Assembly: GCF_041378895.1 (NCBI RefSeq)
Contig: NZ_CP144212.1
Location: 1,287,501-1,351,500, forward strand
DNA from: Dechloromonas sp. ZY10
GTDB lineage: Bacteria; Pseudomonadota; Gammaproteobacteria; Burkholderiales; Rhodocyclaceae
DNA length: 64,000 bases
Reading direction: 5' to 3'
The notes beneath the pieces were generated by a model. The model searched no databases and had not been told where the DNA came from. It saw only the letters and a list, made by a program, of their open reading frames with translations. Numbering within the stretch: position 1 is the first letter of the stretch; each line of letters starts with the position of its first letter. Below, one piece after another: positions 25,041 through 33,690 of this stretch. Made by a program: the position numbers and the translations under genes.

Positions 25041-28000
25041 ATGAACCACCAATACCGCAGCATCTGGAACGAACTCACCCAAACCTTTGTTGCCGATGCA
25101 GAAAATGTGCAACCAATAGGAAAAAGCAGCCAATCAGAGGCCGCAGGGTCGCCAGAGCAAGCCGCCCAGCCCCGTACAGCCCGGGCCTGGATGGCATTGG
25201 AACAACGGTTCATGTTTGATGGCGCAGCAGCGGCCGACGCCGCCCACGCCCTGCCCGAAGTAGTGGCCCCGGTCCAAATTCGCGCCGCTGACCCCAGCCT
25301 GAACCAGGGTAAAAAAGAGGTGGTGTTTGTGGACACCGCCGTCGCCGACTACAAAACCCTGGAAGCGGGCATCAAAGAGGGGGTGGAAATTGTCGAAATT
25401 GCCGCCAATCAGTCCGGCCTAGCGCAAATTGCCCAATGGGCCAAAACCCACGAAGGCTACGACAGCATTCAAATCCTTAGCCACGGTTCCACCGGTACCC
25501 TGAATCTGGGGACCGATGGCCTTAACAATGCCCAATTGTCCGACACCACCGTCAAAACCGAGTTAGCCCTCTTGGGTCATGCCCTCAAGGCTGACGGTGA
25601 CTTGATGATTTACGGCTGCGATATTGGTCAGGGGGATGCAGGCCAACACTTCGTTACCGACTTAGCCCTGGCAACAGGGGCCGATGTGGCAGCTTCGTCA
25701 GATACAACGGGTGCCGCTAGCAAAGGTGGAGATTGGACCTTAGAAGTTCAGCAGGGTGATATTCAAAGCGCAATTCCCATCACGTCAAACGCCCTAAATA
25801 GCTATTCCGGAGTGCTATCGGCATATTCAGGAACCTTAGGTTTCAACGCATACGGCTACGGACCAGGAAGCGGATCTGGGAGTGACTACACTGTTGCAGT
25901 TGATAGCACCTACACCTTTAAGGCAGATGGACATTTGTCAGGTTTTTATACCCGAGTTGCAGATAGATCGGGTACCGCCTCTGTCGGGGCTTCCGCGCTC
26001 CGGAGTTATGGCGGCACAGAAGACCTTATAACATTTAGCTTTACCAAGACAGTTGGTGGAACGGCCACAACTTTTGCCCCCCAGTACATATGGCTCTTTT
26101 CTCAAGATACCAGTAACACCACGACCTTCACGTTTAACGGGGCCATTACTACTCCGAACATAACTGGCAATACCTGGACAAAAATTGATTTAACAAGCCT
26201 AAATACAATTTCTAGCTTGCAGATCACAAGCAACCACACCTTGCAGAACCAAAACTTCGACGACTTCAAAGTCAGTAACGTCCAAGTCGCAGCAACTGGC
26301 CCCACTGTCAGCGGCGTTGCCATCACCTCTGCTACCGGCATTCAAAACAGCACCTTGAATGCCGGTGATGTCGTTTCTGCCACGGTGACCATGTCCGCGG
26401 CCACGACGGTCAATACCGGCGGCGGCACCCCCTATCTCGACTTGAACATTGGCGGAACAACGGTTCAAGCGGCCTATGCTTCGGGTAGTGGTTCCACATC
26501 CTTAGTATTCCAATACACCATTCAGGCAGGCCAAACCGACGCCAACGGCATCAGCATTGGCGCCAGCGGCATCCACACGAACGGTGGAACATTCAAGGAT
26601 GGTTCCGCCAACGATGCAACCCTCACCTTCTTAGCAGTCAGCGACAACGCCAGCTACAAGGTGGACACTGCTGCGCCCACGGTGAGCGGCGTGACCGCCA
26701 GCACCGCCAACGGTTCTTACAAAGTGGGTGATACCGTTTCCATCCAGGTGAACTTTTCCGAGAACGTCACCGTCATCGGTACGCCTCAGCTCACCCTGGA
26801 AACCGGCACCACCGACCGCACCATTAACTACGTCAGCGGTAGTGGCGGTAGCAGCCTGACCTTTACCTACACCGTGCAGGCGGGCGATAACACGAGCGAT
26901 CTGGATTTCACGTCCACTTCCGCCCTGGCCCTGAACGGCGGAACCATTAAGGATACCGCCGGTAATAATGCCACGCTCACCCTGGCCAGCCCCGGCGCGG
27001 CTAACTCTTTGGGCGCCAACAAGGCCATTGTGATTGACGGCATCGTCCCCACGGTGAGCGGCGTTACGTCCAGTACCGCCAACGGCACGTATAAGGTGGG
27101 CGATACCGTTTCCATTCAGGTGAACTTTTCCGAGAACGTCACCGTCATCGGTACGCCTCAGCTCACCCTGGAAACCGGCACCACCGACCGCACCATTAAC
27201 TACGTCAGCGGTAGCGGCGGTAGCAGCCTGACCTTTACCTATACCGTGCAGGCAGGTGATACAAGCAGCGATCTGGATTTTGCTTCCTCGTCTGCTTTGG
27301 CGCTTAACAGCGGCACGATCAAGGATGCCGCCGGTAACGATGCAACGCTGACCCTGGCAACGCCGGGGGCCGCCAATTCGCTGGGCAACAACAAGGCGCT
27401 GGTGATCGACGGTGTCGTGCCGACGGTCACCGCCGTGTCCTCCTCGACCAGTAACGGTACCTATACCACTGGGGATGTGATCGCCATCACCGTCACCTTC
27501 AGTGAGGTGGTGAACGTCACCGGCACGCCGCAATTGACGCTGGAAACCGGAAGCACGGACCGGACCATCGACTATGCCAGCGGCACCGGTACCAATACGC
27601 TGACCTTCAATTACACGGTCCAGAACGGCGATACCAGCGCCGATCTGGATTACGTGGCAACCAGTTCCCTGGCCTTGAACGGTGGCACGATCAAGGATGC
27701 GGCCGGTAACGATGCGACGCTGACCCTGGCTTCACCAGGCGCTGCGAATTCCTTGGGTAACAACAAGGCGATCGTAATTTCGACGACCAAGGAACTCATC
27801 TCTGCGACTTACGACGCGAGCACCGGCGTGCTCTCGGTGACCGGCGCCAACATGGGCACCGGGGCCACGGTTGACGTCAGCAAACTGTCGCTGACTGGCC
27901 AGGGCGGAGCGAGCTACACGCTGACCACCGGCAACGTTACCACCAGCAGCGGCACGGCCTTCTCGGTCACGCTGAACGCGACCGACAAGCTCAACATCAA

Positions 28001-31000
28001 CGGCCTGCTCAACAAGAACGGCACGAGTTCGGTCGGGGCTACGACCTACAACCTGGCCGGCGCCGCCGACTGGATCAGCGGTGCTGCCGCTGACACCACC
28101 GGCAACGGCGTGACCGTCTCGAACGTACAAACCCCGACCATCACCAGCGCTACCTACGACGCCAGTACCGGCGCTCTGGTAGTCACCGGCACCAACCTGG
28201 TCAAGGCCTCGGGGGCGACCAACGACATTACCGTCAGCAAGCTCAAGCTGACCGGCGAAGGCGGTAGCGGCGCGGCGTACCTGCTGACCACCAGCGATGT
28301 TGAAGTCACCAGCGCCACCAGCTTCAGCGTGACGCTGAACGCGACCGACAAGGCAGCAGTCAACCAGATTCTGAACAAGAACGGCACCAGTTCGACCGGC
28401 AGCACCACCTACAACCTGGAAGCAGCGGACGACTGGAATACGGTGATTGGCAACACGGATATTGCCGATGCCACCAACGCGGTCACTGTCAGCAACGTGG
28501 CGGCACCGACCATTACCAGCGCCACCTACAACGCCAGCACCGGCGCCTTGGTGGTCACCGGCACCGGCTTCCTCAAGCTCACCGGGGCGACCAACGACAT
28601 CGTCGCCAACAAATTCACGCTGACCGGCGAAGGCGGCAGCACCTACACGCTGACCGATACCGCCAACGTCGAGATCACCTCGGGCACCGCCTTCACGCTG
28701 ACGCTGAGCGCCACCGACAAGGCGGCGGTGAACCTGATCGTCAACAAGGACGGGGCGAGTTCGACCGATAACACCACCTATAACCTCGCCGCCGCCGAAG
28801 ACTGGACGGCGGGCGCGGATAGCGCCGTTGTCGTGGCCGATCTGACCGGTAATGGCGTCACCGCCAGCAACGTCGCGGTGCCGACGATCACCAGTGCCAC
28901 CTACGATGCGGCGACCGGCGCACTGGTCGTGACCGGCACCGGTTTCCTGAAGAAGAGTGGCGCCACGAACGACATTGTGGCCAACAAGCTGACGATCAGT
29001 GGCGACTCGAGCGCCTACACGCTGACCGACACGGCTAACGTCGAAATCACCAGTGCGACCAGTTTCACGGTCAACCTCAGCGCTACCGATAAAACGGCCG
29101 TAGCCTCGCGGATCAACAAGGACGGCACGACCTCGAACGGCAGCGCCACCTACAACCTGGCGGCCGCCGAAGGCTGGGCTGCCGGCTCGGCAGCAACCCA
29201 TGCCGATTTGACCCTCAACGGCATCACCGCCAGCAATGCCGGGGTCTCCCTCGTTTCCGCCACCTACGATGCGAACACCGGCATTCTGGCCGTCACCGGC
29301 GCCAACATGGGTACGGGCGACACCATCGACGTCAACAAGCTGACCCTGGCCGGCGAAGGCGGCGCGACCCATGCACTGACCACCAGCAGCGTGACCACCA
29401 GCAGCGGCACCGCCTTCTCGGTGACGCTGAACGCGACCGACAAAGCGGCCGTCAACCAGATCCTGAACCAGGCCGGGACCAGCTCGACCGGTGGCACCAC
29501 CTTCAATCTGGCCGGCGCCGCCAACTGGAACAGCACCGTCAGCGCCCCGGCCGACCTGACCGGCAACGTCGTCACCGTCAGCAACCCGACCACCCCGACC
29601 ATCACCAGTGCCACCTATGACGCTGCCGCCGGCACCCTGGTCGTGACCGGTACCGGCTTCCTCAAACTCAACGGGGCGACCAACGACATCGTCGCCAACA
29701 AGTTCAAGCTGACCGGCGAAGCCAGTTACACGCTGACCGATACGGCCAATGTCGAGATCACCTCGGGTACCGCCTTCACGCTGACCCTGAGCGCCACCGA
29801 CAAGGCGGCGGTCAACCAGATTCTGAACAAGAACGGCACCAGTTCAACCAGCAACACCACCTACAACCTTGAAGCGGCGGAGGACTGGGCGGCCGGCGCG
29901 GCGGCGGCCGTGGTGGTTGCCGACACCACCGGCAACGGCATCACCGTCAGCAACGTGGCCGTCCCGACGATCACCAGCGCCACCTACAACGCCAGCACCG
30001 GCGCACTGGTCGTCACCGGCACCGGCTTGCTGCAAAAGAGTGGTGCGACCAACGACATTGTCGCCAACAAATTCACCCTGACCGGCGAAGGCGGCAGCAC
30101 CTACACGCTGACCGATACCGCCAACGTCGAGATCACCTCGGGCACCGCCTTCACGCTGACCCTGAGCGCCACCGACAAGGCGGCGGTGAACCAGATCGTC
30201 AACAAGGACGGAACGACGTCGACCGGTGGCACCACCTTCAACCTGGCCGCCGCAGAAGACTGGGTGGCCGGTGCAGATAGCGCCGTCGTCGTAGCTGACC
30301 TCACCGGCAACGGCGTCACCGCCAGCAACGTCGCGGCACCGACGCTGACCAGCGCCACCTACGACGAAGCCAGCGGCGTGCTGGTGGTGACCGGGACCGG
30401 TTTCCTCAAGAAAAGCGGGGCGGCCAACGATATCGTCGCCAACAAGCTGACAATCAAAGGCGATTCGACGGACTACACGCTGACCGACACGGCCAATGTC
30501 GAGATTACCAATGCAAGCAGTTTTACGGTCAACCTGAGCAGCACCGACAAAACGCAGTTGGCGACCCGGCTGAACAAGGCCGGCACCAGCTCGACCGGCA
30601 ACGTGACCTACAACCTCGCTGGCGCCGAGGACTGGGCCGCCGGGGCCGATGCGGCGGTCAATGTGGCCGACCTGACCGGTAACGGCATTACCGTGACGCT
30701 GACACCGCCGAGCAGCGGCGGCGGTGGCGGGGGAGCCACGACGACACCCAGCAGCGACGGCGACAGCATCCCCGACAGCGTCGAGGACGAAGCTCCAGCC
30801 CTGTCCGGCAACAACGGCAACGGCGGTGGCAGCGGCAGCAATCCGGGGGTCAAGGGCGACGGCAACGGCGACGGGATCGCCGACAGCAAGCAGGCCAACG
30901 TCACTTCACTGCAATTCGAGAAGAACGACCAGGCGGTGAGCAACCCGAACAACGTCAAGACCTTCGTCACGCTGGAGGTCAACGATGCGAATACCACCGG

Positions 31001-32108
31001 CGGCAGCACCCAGTCGACGGCGACGCTGACCAGCGTCAAGCAGCAGGATGCGCCCAAAGAGAAGCCGGCCGATCTGAGCATGCCGATGGGGCTGATCGAC
31101 TTTACCGCCAAGGCCTCAAGCACCGGTGCCAGCGACACCTTCAAGCTGTTTGTTGATAGCACGATCAAGGCCAACGGTTACTGGAAGCAGAACGTCAAGA
31201 AAGAATGGGTGAACCTGGCCAGCGGTGACTACGGCGGCAAGGTGGTGACCGAGAACGGCAAGACCCGCTTCGAGTTCAAGATCAAGGACGGTGGCGAATT
31301 CGACAACGACGGCAAGGCCGACGGGGTGATTACCGACCCGGGCGCGATCGGTTTCCGCGAACTGAGCAGCGCCAATGACAGCGACCGCGACCAGTTCCCG
31401 GATACGCTGGAAGCAGCCAACGGGCTCAAGGTCGGGACCAAGGACAACGACGTCTTCGGCAGCAGCAAGTTCTTCGTGATGCAGCTCTACCGCGACATTC
31501 TCTTCCGCGAAGCGGAGGAGGGTGGGCTCAAGTACTGGCAGAACCTGATCGACAGCGGGGCACGCAGCAAGACGCTGGTCGCGTCGAACTTCCTCGAGTC
31601 GCCGGAATTCCAGGCCGGTGCCGGAGCGGTGGCACGGCTCTACTTTGGCGCGCTCAACCGCCTGCCGGACGATGCCGGGATGGATAGCTGGATGACGCAG
31701 GTGCTGAGCGGCACGCCGGTGGCGGCGATTGCGTCGAACTTCGTGGCGAGCAGCGAATTCACCAGCCGCTTCGACACCCAGAGTCTGGAGAGCTTCGTTG
31801 ACCGGATGTACCAGAACGTGATGAGCCGCAGCGCCGACGCCAATGGCAAGGCCTACTGGGTGCAGAAGCTGAACGCCGGGGCGAGCAAGGGCGAGGTGGT
31901 GCTGGGCTTTACCGAATCGCCGGAGTACAAGGCGGCGACGGCGGCCAAGGTCGGGATGACCTTGAACTACGTGGGTCTGCTCGGGCGCTCGCCGGAGCAG
32001 AGCGGGATGGACTTCTGGCTGGCCAAGCAGGCGGCGGGCACGCCGCAGATCGAGATCATCGGCAGCTTCATGGGGACGCAGGAGTACCACGACCGCTTCT
32101 TGCCCTGA
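25041..32108 (+). CDS. Giant DUF4347 / Ig-like repeat / DUF4214 surface protein
   Basis: 2355 aa. Order: an N-terminal segment MNHQYRSIWNELTQTFVADA resembling extended signal peptide regions; a LEQRFMFDGA box (53-62), as in large LEPR-type adhesins; DUF4347 at about 93-245 (VVFVDTAVADY, ILSHGSTGTLNLG, DLMIYGCDIGQGDAGQHFV); a beta domain to about 415; a first Ig-like unit, then three 124-residue Ig-like units (about 546-915); eight ~121-residue ATYDASTGALVVTG units (about 917-1885); a Gly/Asp-rich calcium-type linker (DSDGDxxPD-like, about 1890-1960); an anchor-type beta domain; and DUF4214 at about 2140-2355 (VMQLYRDILFREAEEGGLKY). DUF4214 and DUF4347 occur together in large extracellular proteins. 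No transporter genes adjoin it. SD GAGG seven bases before the ATG; a strong terminator follows. GC rises sharply about one third of the way in. Confidence 0.9.
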   Translation: MNHQYRSIWNELTQTFVADAENVQPIGKSSQSEAAGSPEQAAQPRTARAWMALEQRFMFDGAAAADAAHALPEVVAPVQIRAADPSLNQGKKEVVFVDTAVADYKTLEAGIKEGVEIVEIAANQSGLAQIAQWAKTHEGYDSIQILSHGSTGTLNLGTDGLNNAQLSDTTVKTELALLGHALKADGDLMIYGCDIGQGDAGQHFVTDLALATGADVAASSDTTGAASKGGDWTLEVQQGDIQSAIPITSNALNSYSGVLSAYSGTLGFNAYGYGPGSGSGSDYTVAVDSTYTFKADGHLSGFYTRVADRSGTASVGASALRSYGGTEDLITFSFTKTVGGTATTFAPQYIWLFSQDTSNTTTFTFNGAITTPNITGNTWTKIDLTSLNTISSLQITSNHTLQNQNFDDFKVSNVQVAATGPTVSGVAITSATGIQNSTLNAGDVVSATVTMSAATTVNTGGGTPYLDLNIGGTTVQAAYASGSGSTSLVFQYTIQAGQTDANGISIGASGIHTNGGTFKDGSANDATLTFLAVSDNASYKVDTAAPTVSGVTASTANGSYKVGDTVSIQVNFSENVTVIGTPQLTLETGTTDRTINYVSGSGGSSLTFTYTVQAGDNTSDLDFTSTSALALNGGTIKDTAGNNATLTLASPGAANSLGANKAIVIDGIVPTVSGVTSSTANGTYKVGDTVSIQVNFSENVTVIGTPQLTLETGTTDRTINYVSGSGGSSLTFTYTVQAGDTSSDLDFASSSALALNSGTIKDAAGNDATLTLATPGAANSLGNNKALVIDGVVPTVTAVSSSTSNGTYTTGDVIAITVTFSEVVNVTGTPQLTLETGSTDRTIDYASGTGTNTLTFNYTVQNGDTSADLDYVATSSLALNGGTIKDAAGNDATLTLASPGAANSLGNNKAIVISTTKELISATYDASTGVLSVTGANMGTGATVDVSKLSLTGQGGASYTLTTGNVTTSSGTAFSVTLNATDKLNINGLLNKNGTSSVGATTYNLAGAADWISGAAADTTGNGVTVSNVQTPTITSATYDASTGALVVTGTNLVKASGATNDITVSKLKLTGEGGSGAAYLLTTSDVEVTSATSFSVTLNATDKAAVNQILNKNGTSSTGSTTYNLEAADDWNTVIGNTDIADATNAVTVSNVAAPTITSATYNASTGALVVTGTGFLKLTGATNDIVANKFTLTGEGGSTYTLTDTANVEITSGTAFTLTLSATDKAAVNLIVNKDGASSTDNTTYNLAAAEDWTAGADSAVVVADLTGNGVTASNVAVPTITSATYDAATGALVVTGTGFLKKSGATNDIVANKLTISGDSSAYTLTDTANVEITSATSFTVNLSATDKTAVASRINKDGTTSNGSATYNLAAAEGWAAGSAATHADLTLNGITASNAGVSLVSATYDANTGILAVTGANMGTGDTIDVNKLTLAGEGGATHALTTSSVTTSSGTAFSVTLNATDKAAVNQILNQAGTSSTGGTTFNLAGAANWNSTVSAPADLTGNVVTVSNPTTPTITSATYDAAAGTLVVTGTGFLKLNGATNDIVANKFKLTGEASYTLTDTANVEITSGTAFTLTLSATDKAAVNQILNKNGTSSTSNTTYNLEAAEDWAAGAAAAVVVADTTGNGITVSNVAVPTITSATYNASTGALVVTGTGLLQKSGATNDIVANKFTLTGEGGSTYTLTDTANVEITSGTAFTLTLSATDKAAVNQIVNKDGTTSTGGTTFNLAAAEDWVAGADSAVVVADLTGNGVTASNVAAPTLTSATYDEASGVLVVTGTGFLKKSGAANDIVANKLTIKGDSTDYTLTDTANVEITNASSFTVNLSSTDKTQLATRLNKAGTSSTGNVTYNLAGAEDWAAGADAAVNVADLTGNGITVTLTPPSSGGGGGGATTTPSSDGDSIPDSVEDEAPALSGNNGNGGGSGSNPGVKGDGNGDGIADSKQANVTSLQFEKNDQAVSNPNNVKTFVTLEVNDANTTGGSTQSTATLTSVKQQDAPKEKPADLSMPMGLIDFTAKASSTGASDTFKLFVDSTIKANGYWKQNVKKEWVNLASGDYGGKVVTENGKTRFEFKIKDGGEFDNDGKADGVITDPGAIGFRELSSANDSDRDQFPDTLEAANGLKVGTKDNDVFGSSKFFVMQLYRDILFREAEEGGLKYWQNLIDSGARSKTLVASNFLESPEFQAGAGAVARLYFGALNRLPDDAGMDSWMTQVLSGTPVAAIASNFVASSEFTSRFDTQSLESFVDRMYQNVMSRSADANGKAYWVQKLNAGASKGEVVLGFTESPEYKAATAAKVGMTLNYVGLLGRSPEQSGMDFWLAKQAAGTPQIEIIGSFMGTQEYHDRFLP
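26676..27785 (+). repeat. Three tandem 372-bp Ig-like repeats in the giant gene
   Basis: Units start at 26676, 27048 and 27420, an exact 372-bp (124-codon) period. Units 1 and 2 are almost identical at DNA level over at least 120 bp (from TCCGAGAACGTCACCGTC onward), while unit 3 has the same protein pattern (GTPQLTLETGSTDRTI) with different codons. The pattern points to a recent copy event between units 1 and 2 only. Confidence 0.9.
27790..30705 (+). repeat. Eight-unit repeat array built from a duplicated four-unit block
   Basis: Eight units of about 115-125 residues, each beginning SATYDxxTG and ending TYNLxxAxxW...VTVSN. Units 1 and 5 share the GANMGTG variant, 2 and 6 follow, 3 and 7 share FTLTGEGGSTYTLTDT, and 4 and 8 share LKKSGAxNDIVANKLTI. 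Matching positions in units 3 and 7 (28611 and 30069) are 1458 bp apart, the same as the spacing of unit 1 and unit 5 starts. The array therefore arose by duplicating a four-domain block. Confidence 0.85.
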
Positions 32109-32124
32109 CGCCGGTTGCGCCACC

Positions 32125-32156
32125 AAGGGCCGCCCTCGGGGCGGCCCTTTTTTTCT
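32125..32156 (+). terminator. Rho-independent terminator after the giant gene
   Basis: AAGGGCCGCC / GGCGGCCCTT stem with a 4-base loop (CTCG) and a run of seven or more T, 17 bp after the stop. Confidence 0.93.
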
Positions 32157-32160
32157 GGTT

Positions 32161-32191
32161 TTTCACGGTCGACCGTAGAATTCGCGCTTTT
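32161..32191. repeat. Dispersed palindrome element
   Basis: TTTCACGGTCGACCGTAGAA with an A/T-rich tail (TTCGCGCTTTTT). The core ACGGTCGACCGT is at 32165-32176. It lies just after the giant gene terminator and 28 bp upstream of the PaiB-like start, so it overlaps the likely promoter of that gene. Confidence 0.75.
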
Positions 32192-32204
32192 TCGAGTCAG
32201 CCGC

Positions 32205-32846
32205 ATGTATCTCCCTGCCAGTTTTCAGCAAACCGATCCGCAACGGATTGCCGCCTTGCTTCATGAGCACCCGCTGGGGTTGCTGGTTTCGCACGGCAGT
32301 CGGGGGCTGCAGTGTTCGCCCTTACCCTTCCAGTTCGTCCCGCAAAGCGGCGAGCAGGGCATGCTGAAAGCCCATCTGGCACGGGCCAATCCGCACTGGA
32401 AGGAGCTCGACGGCAGTGACTGCCTGGTGGTGTTTCAGGGGGCGCAGGGTTATGTTGCCCCGGAGTGGTATCCGAGCAAGGCAGCCAGCGGCCGGGCGGT
32501 GCCGACCTGGAACTACGCGGCGGTCGAGGTGCGTGGCCGGGCGAGGGTGGTACAGGATTTGGGTTGGCTGCAGGCGCAGCTGGGCGAGCTGACTGCCGAG
32601 CATGAAGGCAGGCGGGCCTGCCCCTGGTCGCCGGCGGATGCGCCACCGGACTATCTGGCGGCACAGTTGCGGGCAATCGTCGGGCTGGAAATCACGATCA
32701 CCGGCATCGACGGTAAATGGAAAATGAGCCAGAACCGAGATTCGGCGGACCGCGCCGGAGTGATTGCCGGTTTGCGCGATCCGGCTGACCCGCATGCCCA
32801 TCCGGTACTGGCCGACCTCGTTGCCGACAGCTGCCGCGAGGCTTGA
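32205..32846 (+). CDS. FMN-binding negative transcriptional regulator (PaiB-like)
   Basis: 213 aa from ATG 32205 (MYLPASFQQTDPQRIAALLH); the longer frame to 32115 lies in the terminator. PaiB family split-barrel FMN-binding fold: HPLGLLVSHG near the N-terminus, AHLARANPHWKEL, VVFQGAQGYVAPEWYPSKAA and VPTWNYAAVEVRGRARVV in the middle, and the C-terminal GLEITITGIDGKWKMSQNR motif that is diagnostic. In Bacillus PaiB represses sporulation and protease genes; in proteobacteria the role is unclear and may be enzymatic. A palindrome element is immediately upstream. Confidence 0.9.
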   Translation: MYLPASFQQTDPQRIAALLHEHPLGLLVSHGSRGLQCSPLPFQFVPQSGEQGMLKAHLARANPHWKELDGSDCLVVFQGAQGYVAPEWYPSKAASGRAVPTWNYAAVEVRGRARVVQDLGWLQAQLGELTAEHEGRRACPWSPADAPPDYLAAQLRAIVGLEITITGIDGKWKMSQNRDSADRAGVIAGLRDPADPHAHPVLADLVADSCREA

Positions 32847-32934
32847 GCCGCAGGCAGACGGGGGTGGTTTCCCTCCTTTGCAGGCAGGAGTGCGGCCGTT
32901 ATGCTTGTCCCTTTTTGCCGTTCAGGAGTTTTTC

Positions 32935-33588
32935 ATGCAGATCGCTCAGGTTGCCCAGCGCCGCTATACCACCAAGGCTTTCGATCCCAGCCGCCGGATT
33001 TCCACCGACGATCTGGCTGCCATTCGCACGCTGTTGCGCAATGCCGCGTCTTCGGTCAATTCACAGCCCTGGCACTTCATCATGGCCAGCAGCGATGCCG
33101 GCAAGGGCGCAATTGCCGATACCCTGAAAACCGGCTACGCCTACAACGAGGGCAAGGTGCGCAATGCCTCGCAGGTCGTTGTCTTTTGTGCTCGCAAGGG
33201 GCTCGATGCCGCCCACCTGAGCGCGGTGCTCGCGCAGGAGGAAGCCGATGGCCGCTTTGCCACTCCGGAAGCCAGGGCTACGCAGGAAAAAACGCGCATG
33301 CACTATGTCGGGCTGCATCAGGAAACACTGGGCGATGTCGATGCCTGGATCGACCGGCAGATCTATCTGGCGTTGGGGACGTTGCTGCTGGGGGCTGGTG
33401 CCTTGCAGATTGATGCCTGCCCGCTGGAAGGGTTTGATGCGGCAGCGGTCGATGCGGCGCTGGGGCTGGAGGCCAAGGGCTTGCGCAGCGTGGTGATGGT
33501 TGCGCTGGGTTACCGGAGCAGCGAGGATTTCAATGCCCGCCTGCCGAAATCCCGTCTTCCGGAAAGTGTGATTTTTAGCGAAATCTGA
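32935..33588 (+). CDS. nfsB: Oxygen-insensitive NAD(P)H nitroreductase / dihydropteridine reductase
   Basis: 217 aa FMN flavoprotein, normal NfsB length. Motifs: AQVAQRRYTTKAFDPSRRIS (RxxxKxFD), LLRNAASSVNSQPWHFIMAS for FMN phosphate binding, and the C-terminal GLRSVVMVALGYRSSEDFN with PKSRLP. It reduces nitroaromatics and quinones with two-electron transfer from NAD(P)H in the cytoplasm. The start at 32935 has GGAG upstream; an earlier in-frame ATG overlaps the previous gene. It follows the PaiB-like gene by 88 bp and may be cotranscribed. Confidence 0.92.
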   Translation: MQIAQVAQRRYTTKAFDPSRRISTDDLAAIRTLLRNAASSVNSQPWHFIMASSDAGKGAIADTLKTGYAYNEGKVRNASQVVVFCARKGLDAAHLSAVLAQEEADGRFATPEARATQEKTRMHYVGLHQETLGDVDAWIDRQIYLALGTLLLGAGALQIDACPLEGFDAAAVDAALGLEAKGLRSVVMVALGYRSSEDFNARLPKSRLPESVIFSEI

Positions 33589-33690
33589 GTCAGCGGCGGC
33601 GTATTTGCCGCTTTGCTGTTATTGATTTCAAATATCGCATTTAGAATGGTGGAATGACTTAACCCTAGCGCCTTTGCCGGCGGCATCGCC

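Noticed and set aside
27732-29372. 546-codon minus-strand frame inside the giant gene
   Set aside because: Repeats of the sense gene create repeated antisense sequence; no start signal and no recognisable domain.
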